From the NCBI RefSeq assembly GCF_018130465.1, contig NZ_JAFCKJ010000014.1:1-64000 (forward strand): DNA of 64,000 bases. The letters run 5' to 3'. This stretch comes from Bradyrhizobium canariense (GTDB taxonomy: Bacteria; Pseudomonadota; Alphaproteobacteria; Rhizobiales; Xanthobacteraceae). The notes beneath the pieces are model-generated. The model saw only the letters and a program-made list of their open reading frames with translations. It was not told where the DNA came from and did not search any database. How positions within the stretch are numbered: position 1 is the first letter of the stretch; each line of letters starts with the position of its first letter. Positions 53,349 to 61,820 of this stretch are shown piece after piece. The position numbers and the translations under genes are program-made.

Positions 53349-54191
53349 ATGAGCGATTTGCAGATCCGCAATTTGCGCCCCGAGGAGATCGCCATCGCCG
53401 TCGACTGGGCCGCGGCCGAGGGCTGGAATCCGGGCCTCTCCGATGCCGCCTGTTTCGCGATCCCGGACGCGAAGGGTTTCTTCGTCGGCGAGGTCGACGG
53501 CCAGCCGGTCGCGGCCGTCTCCTGCGTCAATTACGACGATCGCTTCGCATTTCTCGGCTTCTACATCGTGCGATCGGGTTTTCGCGACAGAGGCCACGGC
53601 CTGCGCATCTGGGACGCGGCGATCGCGCATGCGGGCGCTCGCGTGATCGGCCTCGACGGCGTCGTGGCGCAGCAGGACAATTACGAAAAGTCCGGCTTCC
53701 AGCTTGCTTACGCCAATATCCGCTATGGCGGCATCGTCGCCGCGCCATTGAGGCCGCCCGCCGACGTCGTTGCGCTCGACACGATCCCGTTCGCGCGCGT
53801 TGAAGCCGACGATGCAACGGTGTTCCCTGCGCCGCGCAGCGCCTTCCTGCGTGCCTGGATCGGCGCATCAGGACATGTCGGTCGCGCGCTGCTACGCGAC
53901 GGCAAGCTCGCTGCATGGGGTGTGATCCGGCCGTGCCGGACCGGCCGCAAGATCGGCCCGCTCGTCGCCGACGACCGCGCGGCGGCGGACGCGATCGTGC
54001 AAGCCTTGCTGGCGAGCGCAAACGGCGGCGAAATCTTCCTCGACGTCCCCGCCGTCAATCGCGAGGCCATTGCACTCGCGGAATCGCTCGGGCTGAAGCC
54101 GGTGTTCGAGACGGCGCGGATGTACACCGGGCCGATCCCGCCGCTGCGGATCGACCGCGTCTTCGGCGTGACCAGTTTTGAGCTGGGCTAG
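53349..54191 (+). CDS. GNAT-family acetyltransferase with second domain
   Basis: A 280-residue protein. The N-terminal GNAT domain (about 1-130) has IAIAVDWAAAEGWNPGLSDA and an acetyl-CoA site FRDRGHGLRIWDAAI. The C-terminal half (about 145-280) resembles the YitH-type second acetyltransferase domain (GRKIGPLVADDRAAADAIVQ and LDVPAVNREAIALAESLGLK). Substrate unknown. It stands alone, divergent from the SDR gene. Confidence 0.88.
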   Translation: MSDLQIRNLRPEEIAIAVDWAAAEGWNPGLSDAACFAIPDAKGFFVGEVDGQPVAAVSCVNYDDRFAFLGFYIVRSGFRDRGHGLRIWDAAIAHAGARVIGLDGVVAQQDNYEKSGFQLAYANIRYGGIVAAPLRPPADVVALDTIPFARVEADDATVFPAPRSAFLRAWIGASGHVGRALLRDGKLAAWGVIRPCRTGRKIGPLVADDRAAADAIVQALLASANGGEIFLDVPAVNREAIALAESLGLKPVFETARMYTGPIPPLRIDRVFGVTSFELG

Positions 54192-54209
54192 CTGAGCGGA
54201 ATGCGCCGC

Positions 54210-54653
54210 TTAGTAGCAGCGCATGATGTTGACGGTGTGGTCGCCGCCGCCGCGGCCGGGCACAGTCACCTGCTCCGTCGGACAGCTCGGCACGTAGGGC
54301 CGGTCTGACGGCACCACGTTCGGCGGGAAGCGATGCGTCCAGTCCCAGGGAACGTCGTACGTATAGGTGTAGCGCACGTCGTTGGAGACCGGCTGGCCAG
54401 TATCGGCGAAAGGTTGGCCGTAGCCTGCATTGTCATAGTAGAACCCGCCACCGCCCGGCCAGTAGACCCAGGGCGTGTTGCGGCCGCGGAACCTGGCGCC
54501 CGGCGCAAACGAAGGACGTGCCACCGGACCGGATGACGCGGCGGCATGTGCAACGGCGCCGCCGGGTCGGGCAAAACTGTCACCGGGGGCAAGGAGCAGC
54601 GCGGTTGCGCTGAATGAGGCGAGCAACGCCCCGAATGATCGGCCATACATCAT
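54210..54653 (-). CDS. Secreted Gly/Pro/Tyr-rich hypothetical protein
   Basis: A 147-residue exported protein with signal peptide (about 1-30, LLASFSATALLLAPGDSFA). The mature part is rich in Gly, Pro, Tyr and Trp (TPWVYWPGGGGFYYDNAGYG) and has two cysteines near the end (CPTEQVTVPGRGGGDHTVNI, RCY). No family recognised. It lies 209 bp downstream of the curlin-like cluster on the same strand and could belong to the same surface programme. Confidence 0.65.
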   Translation of the reverse strand: MMYGRSFGALLASFSATALLLAPGDSFARPGGAVAHAAASSGPVARPSFAPGARFRGRNTPWVYWPGGGGFYYDNAGYGQPFADTGQPVSNDVRYTYTYDVPWDWTHRFPPNVVPSDRPYVPSCPTEQVTVPGRGGGDHTVNIMRCY

Positions 54654-54861
54654 GATACGCACCAACTCGTTTGGCTTCGCGGATAGCGGCTCCCCACCGC
54701 ACGCTAGGCCGGGCTGTCGCCCACCCGCAAACGTATAATTAATTATTGGTTAAGGCACGGGATTAACAGGGAACAAGGTGCGGCAAGACGCCCGGGATTC
54801 CGCCGCTCCCAGGCACTTCGTTCCGTGGAACGCGCCCACGCCGGCGCTCGGACCTCGTGCG

Positions 54862-55152
54862 TCAGCGGCCCTGCTGCTTGCGCAGCCAGTCCAGCATGTC
54901 CTGTGGATTTCCGGTGCCCTGCGTCACGATGGCGGTGTTGCCACCGCTGCGGCGATAGACTGTGGTGCGCCCAGGCTCCTTCTCGATCTTGACCTCGGCC
55001 TGCGCCGGATCGCCGCTCTGGGTAATGACGGACGTGCCATTCTCGTCCTGAACCATTGTGGTATGGCCGTTGCCTGACTCGCCGGCTCCGGCCGGCCCGG
55101 TCGTCATTGCCGTCATGATGCTCATTCCTGCTGCGAGTACGATGAACCTCAT
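54862..55152 (-). CDS. Small secreted protein at end of curlin-like cluster
   Basis: A 96-residue exported protein with signal peptide (RFIVLAAGMSIMTAMTTGPA). The mature part has two segments that echo the repeats of its neighbours: NGTSVITQSGD and NTAIVTQGTGN, separated by a charged EVKIEKEPGRTTVYRR stretch, with a basic C-terminus (DWLRKQQGR). GAGGTG precedes ATG 55152; a GTG at 55176 overlapping the previous stop is an alternative. It might be a minor subunit or an assembly factor at the position where alphaproteobacterial csg loci carry small accessory genes. Confidence 0.7.
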   Translation of the reverse strand: MRFIVLAAGMSIMTAMTTGPAGAGESGNGHTTMVQDENGTSVITQSGDPAQAEVKIEKEPGRTTVYRRSGGNTAIVTQGTGNPQDMLDWLRKQQGR

Positions 55153-55172
55153 GTTGCACCTCACCTTCGCGA

Positions 55173-55622
55173 TCACCGGCTGAACTGAAATATCGACAGC
55201 CAGTTGAAGCGCCCGAATTGTCGAACCGCTCCCGTGTTCATATCTCCGATCTGGAGCAGGAGGGCGTTCGTAGAATTGCCGACCTGAGTGATATCGGCAA
55301 TGTTGCTCACGCCCGACTGACCGATCGCCACATTGGTCGTGCCACCCACCTGGATCACATCGACATAATTTCGCGTGCCGTTCTGGATGATCGTCGCATC
55401 GACCGTTCCCGTGCCACCGATCTGGATGACGCGCGCGATATTGATGCGGCTGTTCTCCTCGATCGTGACCGGCTGAACGTTGTTGCCGAACTGCACGATC
55501 GTTTCGATGCTCACGTTCCGGTTCGTCACGCCGCGCTGGACGGATCCGGCTGATACCTCGGACGCGACGCTGACGGCGGCGAGCAATGCCGCCAATGCGA
55601 GGAGCAGTCTACCGCATTTCAT
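55173..55622 (-). CDS. Curlin-like repeat protein A
   Basis: A 149-residue secreted protein with signal peptide (LLLALAALLAAVSVASEVSA). The mature chain holds about eight Q-x-G units, spaced mostly 10-12 residues: VQFGNN, IQIGGTG, IQNGTRN, IQVGGTTN, GQSGVSN, TQVGNSTN, LQIGDMN, RQFGRFN. This is the curlin amyloid repeat (S-x5-Q-x-G-x2-N-x-A-x3-Q) of CsgA/CsgB. The end (FNWLSIFQFSR) is aromatic and basic, as in nucleator CsgB. It is therefore the best CsgB-like candidate in the cluster. Confidence 0.82.
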   Translation of the reverse strand: MKCGRLLLALAALLAAVSVASEVSAGSVQRGVTNRNVSIETIVQFGNNVQPVTIEENSRINIARVIQIGGTGTVDATIIQNGTRNYVDVIQVGGTTNVAIGQSGVSNIADITQVGNSTNALLLQIGDMNTGAVRQFGRFNWLSIFQFSR

Positions 55623-55669
55623 CGCCTTGCCCCCATTACATGTCTGACGACGGCGAGGTCGCGCCCGGC

Positions 55670-56047
55670 TCAATGGCTATTCTGGACGACCGTCGCCGAG
55701 TTGAACGCACCGAATTGAGACAGGACACTGCTGGTGGACTGGCTGGCCTGGCCGACAAACGCGAAATTGTTCACGCCCGCCTGCCCGACCGATGCCGACG
55801 CCGGCCCGCCGAATTGCAGGATTCCAGTCGCGTTGTTCGTGCCGTTCTGAGTGACGGTCGCGCTGGTGCTGCCGCCGATCATGAACACGCCGGCCATGTT
55901 GAGTTGGCCGTTCTGGTTCAGCACGACCGGCGGGCCGCCGAGCGACACGATGGTCTTGATGTCGGCGGTCTGCGCACCGGCCGATCCGGTGCCCATGCAG
56001 CACAAGGCGAGAAGGACGCCGCAGGCGGCGCCTGAAAAATGTCTCAT
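55670..56047 (-). CDS. Curlin-like repeat protein B
   Basis: A 125-residue secreted protein with signal peptide (to about AQTADI) and five Q-x-G units: NQNGQLN, TQNGTNN, LQFGGP, GQAGVNN, SQFGAFN. The sequence between is rich in Ala, Ser, Thr and Val. It is expected to form cross-beta fibrils outside the cell if exported by a CsgG-type pore. It follows protein C by 31 bp and precedes protein A by 47 bp, consistent with one operon. Confidence 0.8.
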   Translation of the reverse strand: MRHFSGAACGVLLALCCMGTGSAGAQTADIKTIVSLGGPPVVLNQNGQLNMAGVFMIGGSTSATVTQNGTNNATGILQFGGPASASVGQAGVNNFAFVGQASQSTSSVLSQFGAFNSATVVQNSH

Positions 56048-56078
56048 GGTATGCCTCGTTATCGAAATTGATTTGCGA

Positions 56079-56471
56079 TCACGGAGTCTGCTGCAGAATC
56101 GTCGAGCCGTTCAGGATTCCGAGCTGTCCAACGCCAGCCGCGTTGTTCGCGCCGATCTGGCCGATCAGGCTCGAATTGGAGCCGCCGACCTGGCCGGCCA
56201 GCGCCGTGTTGGACGCTGTCGCCGTGGTGCCGCCCTGCCCGATCACCGAGGTGTTGACGGTGAGGAGCGATCCCGTCTGCAGGGTGGTCGCAGTATTGGT
56301 GGCGCCGAACTGCATCGTGGTCGCGCTGTTGCTGGTGGACCCGCTCTGCGAGATGAAGGAGTTGTTGGTGGTGCCGAATTGCAGCACGCTGGCCGAGTTG
56401 CCGGCCTGGGCCTGGACAGTGGTGAGCACGCCAAACGTGACGACTGTCGCAACGAGATAGGTGATCCGCAT
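56079..56471 (-). CDS. Curlin-like repeat protein C
   Basis: A 130-residue secreted protein with signal peptide (RITYLVATVVTFGVLTTVQA). The mature chain is almost entirely repeat: LQFGTTNN, SQSGSTSN, MQFGATN, LQTGS, GQGGTT, GQVGGSN, GQIGANN, GQLGILN. Charged residues are nearly absent in the mature part, as in major curlin subunits. GGAGGAAATCAC precedes the ATG. It is the most regular repeat protein of the four and may be a major subunit. Confidence 0.83.
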   Translation of the reverse strand: MRITYLVATVVTFGVLTTVQAQAGNSASVLQFGTTNNSFISQSGSTSNSATTMQFGATNTATTLQTGSLLTVNTSVIGQGGTTATASNTALAGQVGGSNSSLIGQIGANNAAGVGQLGILNGSTILQQTP

Positions 56472-56591
56472 GTGATTTCCTCCGCGAGAATGGGCAAGCC
56501 ATCGCAATTTGATCGCCCGGCCCGATTGCGGTGCTTTCGAGAATGGCCCGGACGCACCGCACTGGATGCGTCCGGCCAAACAATACGTGGT

Positions 56592-56993
56592 TCAGTGCGC
56601 CGTCTGCGAGACGGTGCTGCCGTTGGTGCCGAACACGCTGAGCTGTCCGACGGCGGCGGCGTTGTTCTGCAGCGCGGCAGGCCCGAACGAGTTCTGGGTG
56701 ATCGCGCTGCCGTTGTTGCCGAACGCCACCTGGCCGGTGGTCGCCGAGTTCTGCACGCCGATCTGGTTCACCGTGCTGCCGTTGTTGAGCGAGGCAGCGC
56801 TGGTTCCCTGCATCGTGGTCGCACTGTTCACGAGGCCGAGCTGGCTGGTCGACGAGGTGTCGTTGGTGAGGCCCTGCTGCGAGACGCTGGAACCGTTCAC
56901 CAGGCCCACTTGCACCGTGGTCGAGGTGTTGGCGGCCTGCGCGGCGGAGGACAGGGCGAGCACGGCAACGGAAGCAAAAAACAATTTGCGCAT
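56592..56993 (-). CDS. Curlin-like repeat protein D (first gene of cluster)
   Basis: A 133-residue secreted protein with signal peptide (RKLFFASVAVLALSSAAQA). Repeats: VQVGLVN, SQQGLTN, SQLGLVN, TMQGTS, NQIGVQN, then less regular GQVAFGNN, TQNSFG and GQLSVFGTN. Mature residues are mainly Gly, Asn, Ser, Thr, Val and Gln. AAAGGG precedes ATG 56993. A palindrome at 57112-57129 lies 119 bp upstream. A 120-bp gap separates it from protein C, so it may have its own transcript as well. Confidence 0.82.
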   Translation of the reverse strand: MRKLFFASVAVLALSSAAQAANTSTTVQVGLVNGSSVSQQGLTNDTSSTSQLGLVNSATTMQGTSAASLNNGSTVNQIGVQNSATTGQVAFGNNGSAITQNSFGPAALQNNAAAVGQLSVFGTNGSTVSQTAH

Positions 56994-57111
56994 GGAGTAT
57001 CCCTTTCTAGCAAAGTTGTCTGACTGGATTCTGATGCCGTCTTGGAGGAGGCCGACATCGTAGGGATGACTCTGAACCGGTCGTGCTCCGTGCGATAGAC
57101 TGCAGTTCATG

Positions 57112-57129
57112 CTAGTCGATACGGACTAG
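57112..57129. promoter_or_regulatory. Palindromic operator upstream of curlin-like cluster
   Basis: CTAGTC-GATACG-GACTAG, a perfect 6-bp dyad with 6-bp spacer. It lies between the 3' end of a FixJ-type regulator gene and the first curlin-like gene, where a LuxR/FixJ-type dimer would be expected to bind. I found no other perfect copy in the window by eye. Confidence 0.65.
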
Positions 57130-57164
57130 ACGTCGTGGCGATATCGCCGCCGGCACGCCCGGAT

Positions 57165-57812
57165 TTACGCATGTCTGACATCGACGTGCTCCGCCTGCAG
57201 TCCGACGCTGTCGATCAATCGCGCCACCTCGATCGGCGATCGCAGCCCCAGCTTTCGCATCATCCGGGCCCGATGGACCTTCACCGTCACCTCGCTGACG
57301 CCGAGCTTTGCCGCAATCTGCTTGGCCACGAGCCCTTCGGCCATCAGCAGCATGATCTCGCGCTCCCGCACCGTCAGAGTCTCGATGCGCTGCCGCGCCT
57401 CGCGCACGCCGTCCTCGCGCTCCAGCCGCTTGCGATCGCGCTCGATACCGTGCCTGATCGCATCGAGGATCTCCTGCTCGCGGAAGGGTTTTGGAAGAAA
57501 CTCGACTGCGCCGCGCTTCATGGCCTCGACCGAGACACGGACGTCCGAGTGTCCGCTGATGAAGACGATCGGTATCGGCACGCCCATTTCCGCCAGCTTG
57601 CGCTGAAGCTCGAGCCCGGTCGGCGATGTTCCGGGAAAGCGGATGTCGAGCACCAGGCAGGACGGTCCGACCGTCAGCGTCTCCGCGAGGAAGTCGTCGG
57701 TCGAGGCAAACAATCTCACCTGATGCCCCGTCTCCTCGCAGAGGCTTCCGATCGCGTTTCGTATCTGAATTTCGTCATCAACGACATAAACTGTGGCTTG
57801 ATTTGAACTCAT
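57165..57812 (-). CDS. FixJ-type response regulator
   Basis: A 215-residue regulator with receiver domain (VYVVDDEIQIRNAIGSLCEE, phospho-Asp in LVLDIRFPG, S in VFISGHSD, K in FLPKPF) and LuxR-type HTH (about 143-205, LTVREREIMLLMAEGLVAKQ and SEVTVKVHRARMMRKLGL). GGGAGC precedes the ATG. No sensor kinase is adjacent. It lies directly upstream of the curlin-like genes on the same strand, so it is the leading candidate for their control. Confidence 0.93.
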   Translation of the reverse strand: MSSNQATVYVVDDEIQIRNAIGSLCEETGHQVRLFASTDDFLAETLTVGPSCLVLDIRFPGTSPTGLELQRKLAEMGVPIPIVFISGHSDVRVSVEAMKRGAVEFLPKPFREQEILDAIRHGIERDRKRLEREDGVREARQRIETLTVREREIMLLMAEGLVAKQIAAKLGVSEVTVKVHRARMMRKLGLRSPIEVARLIDSVGLQAEHVDVRHA

Positions 57813-58402
57813 TCCAACAAGCTCCCGGACTTGGCGCTCAATGCAGCAATGCTGCCATCCATTGTTCTTGCAAGCGATAACAAGGTGCTTGGAGGCATGC
57901 GCGATGACCGAGCGAATCTCAACGGTCCGCAGATCTCACGTCTTAGGGCCAACACTCCGTGGCGACGAGTGAAGGCGTTCACATATCGGACTTCGTGATT
58001 GAAAGAGTTCGACGCCGCGATGGGCGGCGTCACGGCGAGATGCCATTTGGAGGTTGCGGCAGTCCAGCGCTGCCGCCGAGATATCGCCCGCTGCGTCATG
58101 GCGTCGCTACCCATACGCCAAACGAACGCCAATCGCCTGCAAACCTGACGGGACGTTCAGTCAGCTATCGAGTTTCGATACCGCGCGCGTCGTTTGGAAT
58201 ACGCCCCGTATACGTTTCGCGCAAATCACGAAAACTCGCAGCCCTCGGACTTTACTACTGGATCATGAGGCGCGCCCGTCCGTCGCCCTGATTGCGGCGA
58301 CGTAAAGCCGATACCCCATTACTACTTTTGATGGAATACAACCATAGCGCGATTAACGACCTTTCCGCCAGCAAAGTCATTTCAGGAAGGCGGGCTTTTG
58401 AT
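57813..58402. other. Long gene-free promoter region
   Basis: About 590 bp between the divergent FixJ-type and MacA-like genes. Frames exist on both strands but their translations look random (Arg/Ser-rich, no Shine-Dalgarno, no family). The region is less GC-rich near 58180-58400 than its surroundings, as expected for promoters. I see no palindrome like the one at 57112-57129. Confidence 0.45.
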
Positions 58403-59830
58403 ATGCGATTTGTACCTGTCATTGCCTTGTTCGGGACTGTGTGTGGCCTCACCGCGATTTACAGCGCGGGGCCTGACGTCATCACCAGCGCTGCCGGACA
58501 CGCCGCGGACGGCGCCGCTCGCGCCTATCAATCGACGCGGAAGTTCCTTGCGCCTTCCGGACTGGAAGCGCCGACCTTCGGCTCCGATGCCCCCGTGTTC
58601 CGCTATGCCTCAATCCAGCGCGGCAGCATCGAGCAGACCATCACCGTCACCGGCGCCCTGCAGCCGGTCAAGACGATCGAGGTGGGTTCCCAACTGTCCG
58701 GGCAGCTCGCCCGGGTCTATGTCGATTTCAACGACAGCGTCACCAAGGATCAGCCGCTCGCCCTGATCGATCCGCGCAGCTTTGCGGCCAAGGTCGACGA
58801 AGCCAGGGCCTCTCTGGCCGTTGCCAATTCCCTGGTCGACATCGCGCGGGCCAAGCTCGATCGCACCAGGATCGATCTGCAGAACGCGAGGGGGAGCCGG
58901 GACGTGCTCGCCGCCAAGCTCGAGAGCGCTCAGGCGGTCAAGAGCTCGGCACAAAAGACCCTGCAGCGGAAGCTGGCACTCCAGTCGCAAAACGTGGTGG
59001 CCACGACGACGGTCGACGACGCCCAGACCGAGTTCACCGCGCGTCTGGCCCAGGAACGCGAAGCCGAGGTCCTGATGTCCCTCAACTCCTATGCGGTGGA
59101 TGGGGCGCAGGCCGACGTCCGCCGGATCGAGGCGGAGCTGCAGCAGGCACGAATGGCCGTGCCGGAGAAGGCGGCCGTTCTCGCTGCGGCCCAGGCCGAT
59201 CTCGACCGCACCGTGATCCGCTCGCCGATCGATGGCGTCGTCGTCGGCAGGTTCGTCAACGAGGGCCAGACGCTCGCGGTCGGACTGGAATCGCGCACCA
59301 CCTTCGTGGTCGCGCACCGGCTGGAGGACATGGAAATCCACGCGCAGGTCGACGAGGCCGATATCGGGCGCATCGCCCCCGACCAGCGCGCCCATTTCAC
59401 GGTGGATGCCTACCCGGACCGCCGCTTCGAGGCGGTGGTGCGGCAGGTGCGCAAGGCACCGCAGAACCAGCAGCACGTCGTGACCTACACCGTCGTCCTG
59501 GCGACCTCCAATCTCGACGGCGCGTTGTTGCCCGGCATGACCGCCCTGGTGAAGATCGTGATCGAGCGGCAGGACGACGTGCTGAAAGTGCCGCTCGCCG
59601 CGTTGCGCTTCCAGCCCTCCGGCACGCAGCCGGATGCCGCTGCACGCAGCGGGGTGTGGGCGCGCACCGCAAGCGGCTCACTCCAGCGCATTGCCGTGAC
59701 CGTCGGCGCGGCCGGCACCGAACAGGTCGCGCTCAGGAGCGGAGACCTCGTCGAGGGCAGTCAGGTCGCCGTTGGTCAGGCCATCCGGCCGGCCGGCATG
59801 GAGTTTCTCGGAATCAGGTTCGGATCATGA
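58403..59830 (+). CDS. MacA/HlyD-type periplasmic adaptor
   Basis: A 475-residue membrane-fusion protein. An N-terminal signal-anchor (FVPVIALFGTVCGLTAIYSA), a lipoyl/barrel-sandwich half (VGSQLSGQLARVYVDFNDSV), a long alpha hairpin (about 130-280), the second lipoyl half (IRSPIDGVVVGRFVNEGQTL) and beta-barrel domain (VDEADIGRIAPDQRAHFTVD). It should bridge the inner-membrane ABC proteins encoded downstream to an outer-membrane channel not found here. Start at ATG 58403; ATG 58331 would add 24 residues. Its TGA overlaps the next ATG. Confidence 0.9.
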   Translation: MRFVPVIALFGTVCGLTAIYSAGPDVITSAAGHAADGAARAYQSTRKFLAPSGLEAPTFGSDAPVFRYASIQRGSIEQTITVTGALQPVKTIEVGSQLSGQLARVYVDFNDSVTKDQPLALIDPRSFAAKVDEARASLAVANSLVDIARAKLDRTRIDLQNARGSRDVLAAKLESAQAVKSSAQKTLQRKLALQSQNVVATTTVDDAQTEFTARLAQEREAEVLMSLNSYAVDGAQADVRRIEAELQQARMAVPEKAAVLAAAQADLDRTVIRSPIDGVVVGRFVNEGQTLAVGLESRTTFVVAHRLEDMEIHAQVDEADIGRIAPDQRAHFTVDAYPDRRFEAVVRQVRKAPQNQQHVVTYTVVLATSNLDGALLPGMTALVKIVIERQDDVLKVPLAALRFQPSGTQPDAAARSGVWARTASGSLQRIAVTVGAAGTEQVALRSGDLVEGSQVAVGQAIRPAGMEFLGIRFGS

Positions 59831-60552
59831 CGGCCCTCCGGCCCCTCATCAGCCTGCAGTCGGTCTCCAGGACCTATCGCGCCGACGGCGTAGCGGTGGC
59901 TGCGGTGCGCAATGTCAGCTTCGACATCGAACGAGGCGAGATCGTCGCGGTGATGGGACCGTCCGGCTCGGGAAAGTCGACGCTGATGAACATGATCGGG
60001 CTGCTCGACCTGCCGAGTGAGGGCGCGCTCTATCTCGAGGGAGCCGACGTCGCCGATCTCTCGGAAGATCGCCGGTCGTCCCTGCGCGCCCGCAGCATTG
60101 GTTTCGTCTTCCAGTCCTACAATCTGCTCGCTCGCCACAATGCGATTGAGAACGTCGCGCTGCCGCTGGTCTATTGCGGCATCAGCCGCAAGGAACGTCT
60201 GGCCCGCGCCGAGCAGAGCCTGGAGGCCGTCGGCATGGTGCACCGGGCCCACCACTTCCCACGGCAGCTCTCGGGCGGTGAGCAACAGCGCGTCGCGATC
60301 GCGCGCGCACTGATCGCCTCCCCGCTGATCGTGCTCGCCGACGAGCCGACCGGCGCGCTCGACAGCCGTACCGGCGCCGAGATACTGGCCCTGTTCGCCG
60401 CGCTCAACCGGACCGGCCAGACCATCGTGATGATCACGCATGATCCCGGCATCGCGACCCAGTGCCGGCGCACGATCCGCCTGCATGACGGCGAGCTCGT
60501 CGCCGACGAAACGCTGGCTCCGATCCTGCCGAAACGGAGCGCGGCGCCATGA
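59827..60552 (+). CDS. MacB-type ABC ATPase
   Basis: A 241-residue ABC ATPase of the LolD/MacB branch: Walker A GPSGSGKST, signature LSGGEQQRVAIARAL, Walker B IVLADEPTGALD, and H-loop MITHD. The ATG overlaps the adaptor stop and the TGA overlaps the permease start. In E. coli MacB the ATPase and permease are one chain; here they are two genes. Confidence 0.94.
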   Translation: MTALRPLISLQSVSRTYRADGVAVAAVRNVSFDIERGEIVAVMGPSGSGKSTLMNMIGLLDLPSEGALYLEGADVADLSEDRRSSLRARSIGFVFQSYNLLARHNAIENVALPLVYCGISRKERLARAEQSLEAVGMVHRAHHFPRQLSGGEQQRVAIARALIASPLIVLADEPTGALDSRTGAEILALFAALNRTGQTIVMITHDPGIATQCRRTIRLHDGELVADETLAPILPKRSAAP

Positions 60553-61772
60553 CGATGCTCCAGGGGTTTCAGATCGCTTTGCACGCCCTGCGCCTCAATC
60601 CGCTGCGCAGCATCCTCACCATGCTCGGCATCGTGATCGGCGTTGCCTCCATCGTGACGGTGTTTGCGATCGGATCCGGCGCGCAGCTTCGCCTCCAGGA
60701 GCAGATCCGCTCGATCGGCGCCAACGTGCTGATGATCAACCCCGGCGCGGTCTACCAGGGCGGCGTGCGTCTCAAGGAGGGCAGCAAGCTGACGATGACC
60801 GAGAGCGACGTGCAGGCGATCCTCGAGCAGATCCCCGAGATCCAGGCGGCGGCCGGCTCGATTGCAGGAACGGCCCAGGTCATTCACGAGAGCAAGAACT
60901 GGAACACGACCATCAACGGCACCACGACCGGGCACTTCATGGTGCGCGACTGGCAGCTTGCCACCGGGCGCTATTTTTCCGGCGCCGAGGAGGCAGGAGC
61001 CGGCAAGGTCGTGATCCTCGGAAGCACGGTGGCGCGTGAGCTGTTCGCGCCCGGCGACGACCCGATCGGCGCGCAGATCAGGATCATGAAGGTGCCGCTC
61101 GAAGTGGTCGGCGTTCTCGATCGCAAGGGACCGGCGCAGGACGACGTCGCCTTCGTGCCGCTCACCACGGCCAAGTTGCGCTTCCTGGGCAGCGCAAGCA
61201 ACATCAACCGGGATTCGGTGGCCTACATCATCGCCAAGGTGGCTGCGGACGGACAGATGGCGGGGGCGCGAACGGAGATCGAAAACCTGCTGCGGCAGCG
61301 CCACCGTATCCCCGCTGGCCAGGAGGACGACTTCAAGGTCCAGGATCCGGCCGCCGCCATGGAAGCGCAGCAGGGAGCGATCCGCACCGTCGCGCTCCTG
61401 CTCGTCGCCATCGCCTCGGTCTCGCTGCTCGTTGGCGGCATCAGCATCATGAATGTCATGATCGTGTCGGTCACCGAACGCACGCGGGAGATCGGAATTC
61501 GCCGCGCGCTTGGCGGGCGGATGCGGGACATCCGCCTTCAGTTTCTCTGCGAGGCGCTCGTGCTCTGCCTGCTCGGCGGCGCGATCGGCGTCGGTGCCGG
61601 CGTCACGCTCTCGATGACGGTCGCTCGTATGGCGGGATGGATCACCTCAATTGATGGCCAGGCGATCGGCCTTGCCCTCGCCTTCTCGATCGCGACCGGC
61701 CTGATCTTCGGTTTTTATCCCGCCCACAAGGCATCCAAGCTCAGCCCGATCGAGGCACTCAAGACGGAGTGA
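60549..61772 (+). CDS. MacB-type ABC permease
   Basis: A 407-residue permease with MacB/FtsX layout: first helix (about 20-42, ILTMLGIVIGVASIVTVFAI), a large periplasmic domain (about 45-275), then three C-terminal helices (LLLVAIASVSLLVGGISIMN and others). The cytoplasmic signature RTREIGIRRALGGR for ATPase contact is present. With the adaptor and ATPase it forms an exporter or mechanotransmission complex for a substrate that could be a peptide, lipid or drug. Confidence 0.93.
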   Translation: MTMLQGFQIALHALRLNPLRSILTMLGIVIGVASIVTVFAIGSGAQLRLQEQIRSIGANVLMINPGAVYQGGVRLKEGSKLTMTESDVQAILEQIPEIQAAAGSIAGTAQVIHESKNWNTTINGTTTGHFMVRDWQLATGRYFSGAEEAGAGKVVILGSTVARELFAPGDDPIGAQIRIMKVPLEVVGVLDRKGPAQDDVAFVPLTTAKLRFLGSASNINRDSVAYIIAKVAADGQMAGARTEIENLLRQRHRIPAGQEDDFKVQDPAAAMEAQQGAIRTVALLLVAIASVSLLVGGISIMNVMIVSVTERTREIGIRRALGGRMRDIRLQFLCEALVLCLLGGAIGVGAGVTLSMTVARMAGWITSIDGQAIGLALAFSIATGLIFGFYPAHKASKLSPIEALKTE

Positions 61773-61820
61773 GAACATGCTGGGGTGTTCGCAACAACCA
61801 AGGCCAGGGAGGTACTAGCC

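Noticed and set aside
57809-58291. Two overlapping frames of about 110 codons on opposite strands in the FixJ-MacA intergenic region
   Set aside because: No ribosome sites, no family features, and composition unlike the neighbours.
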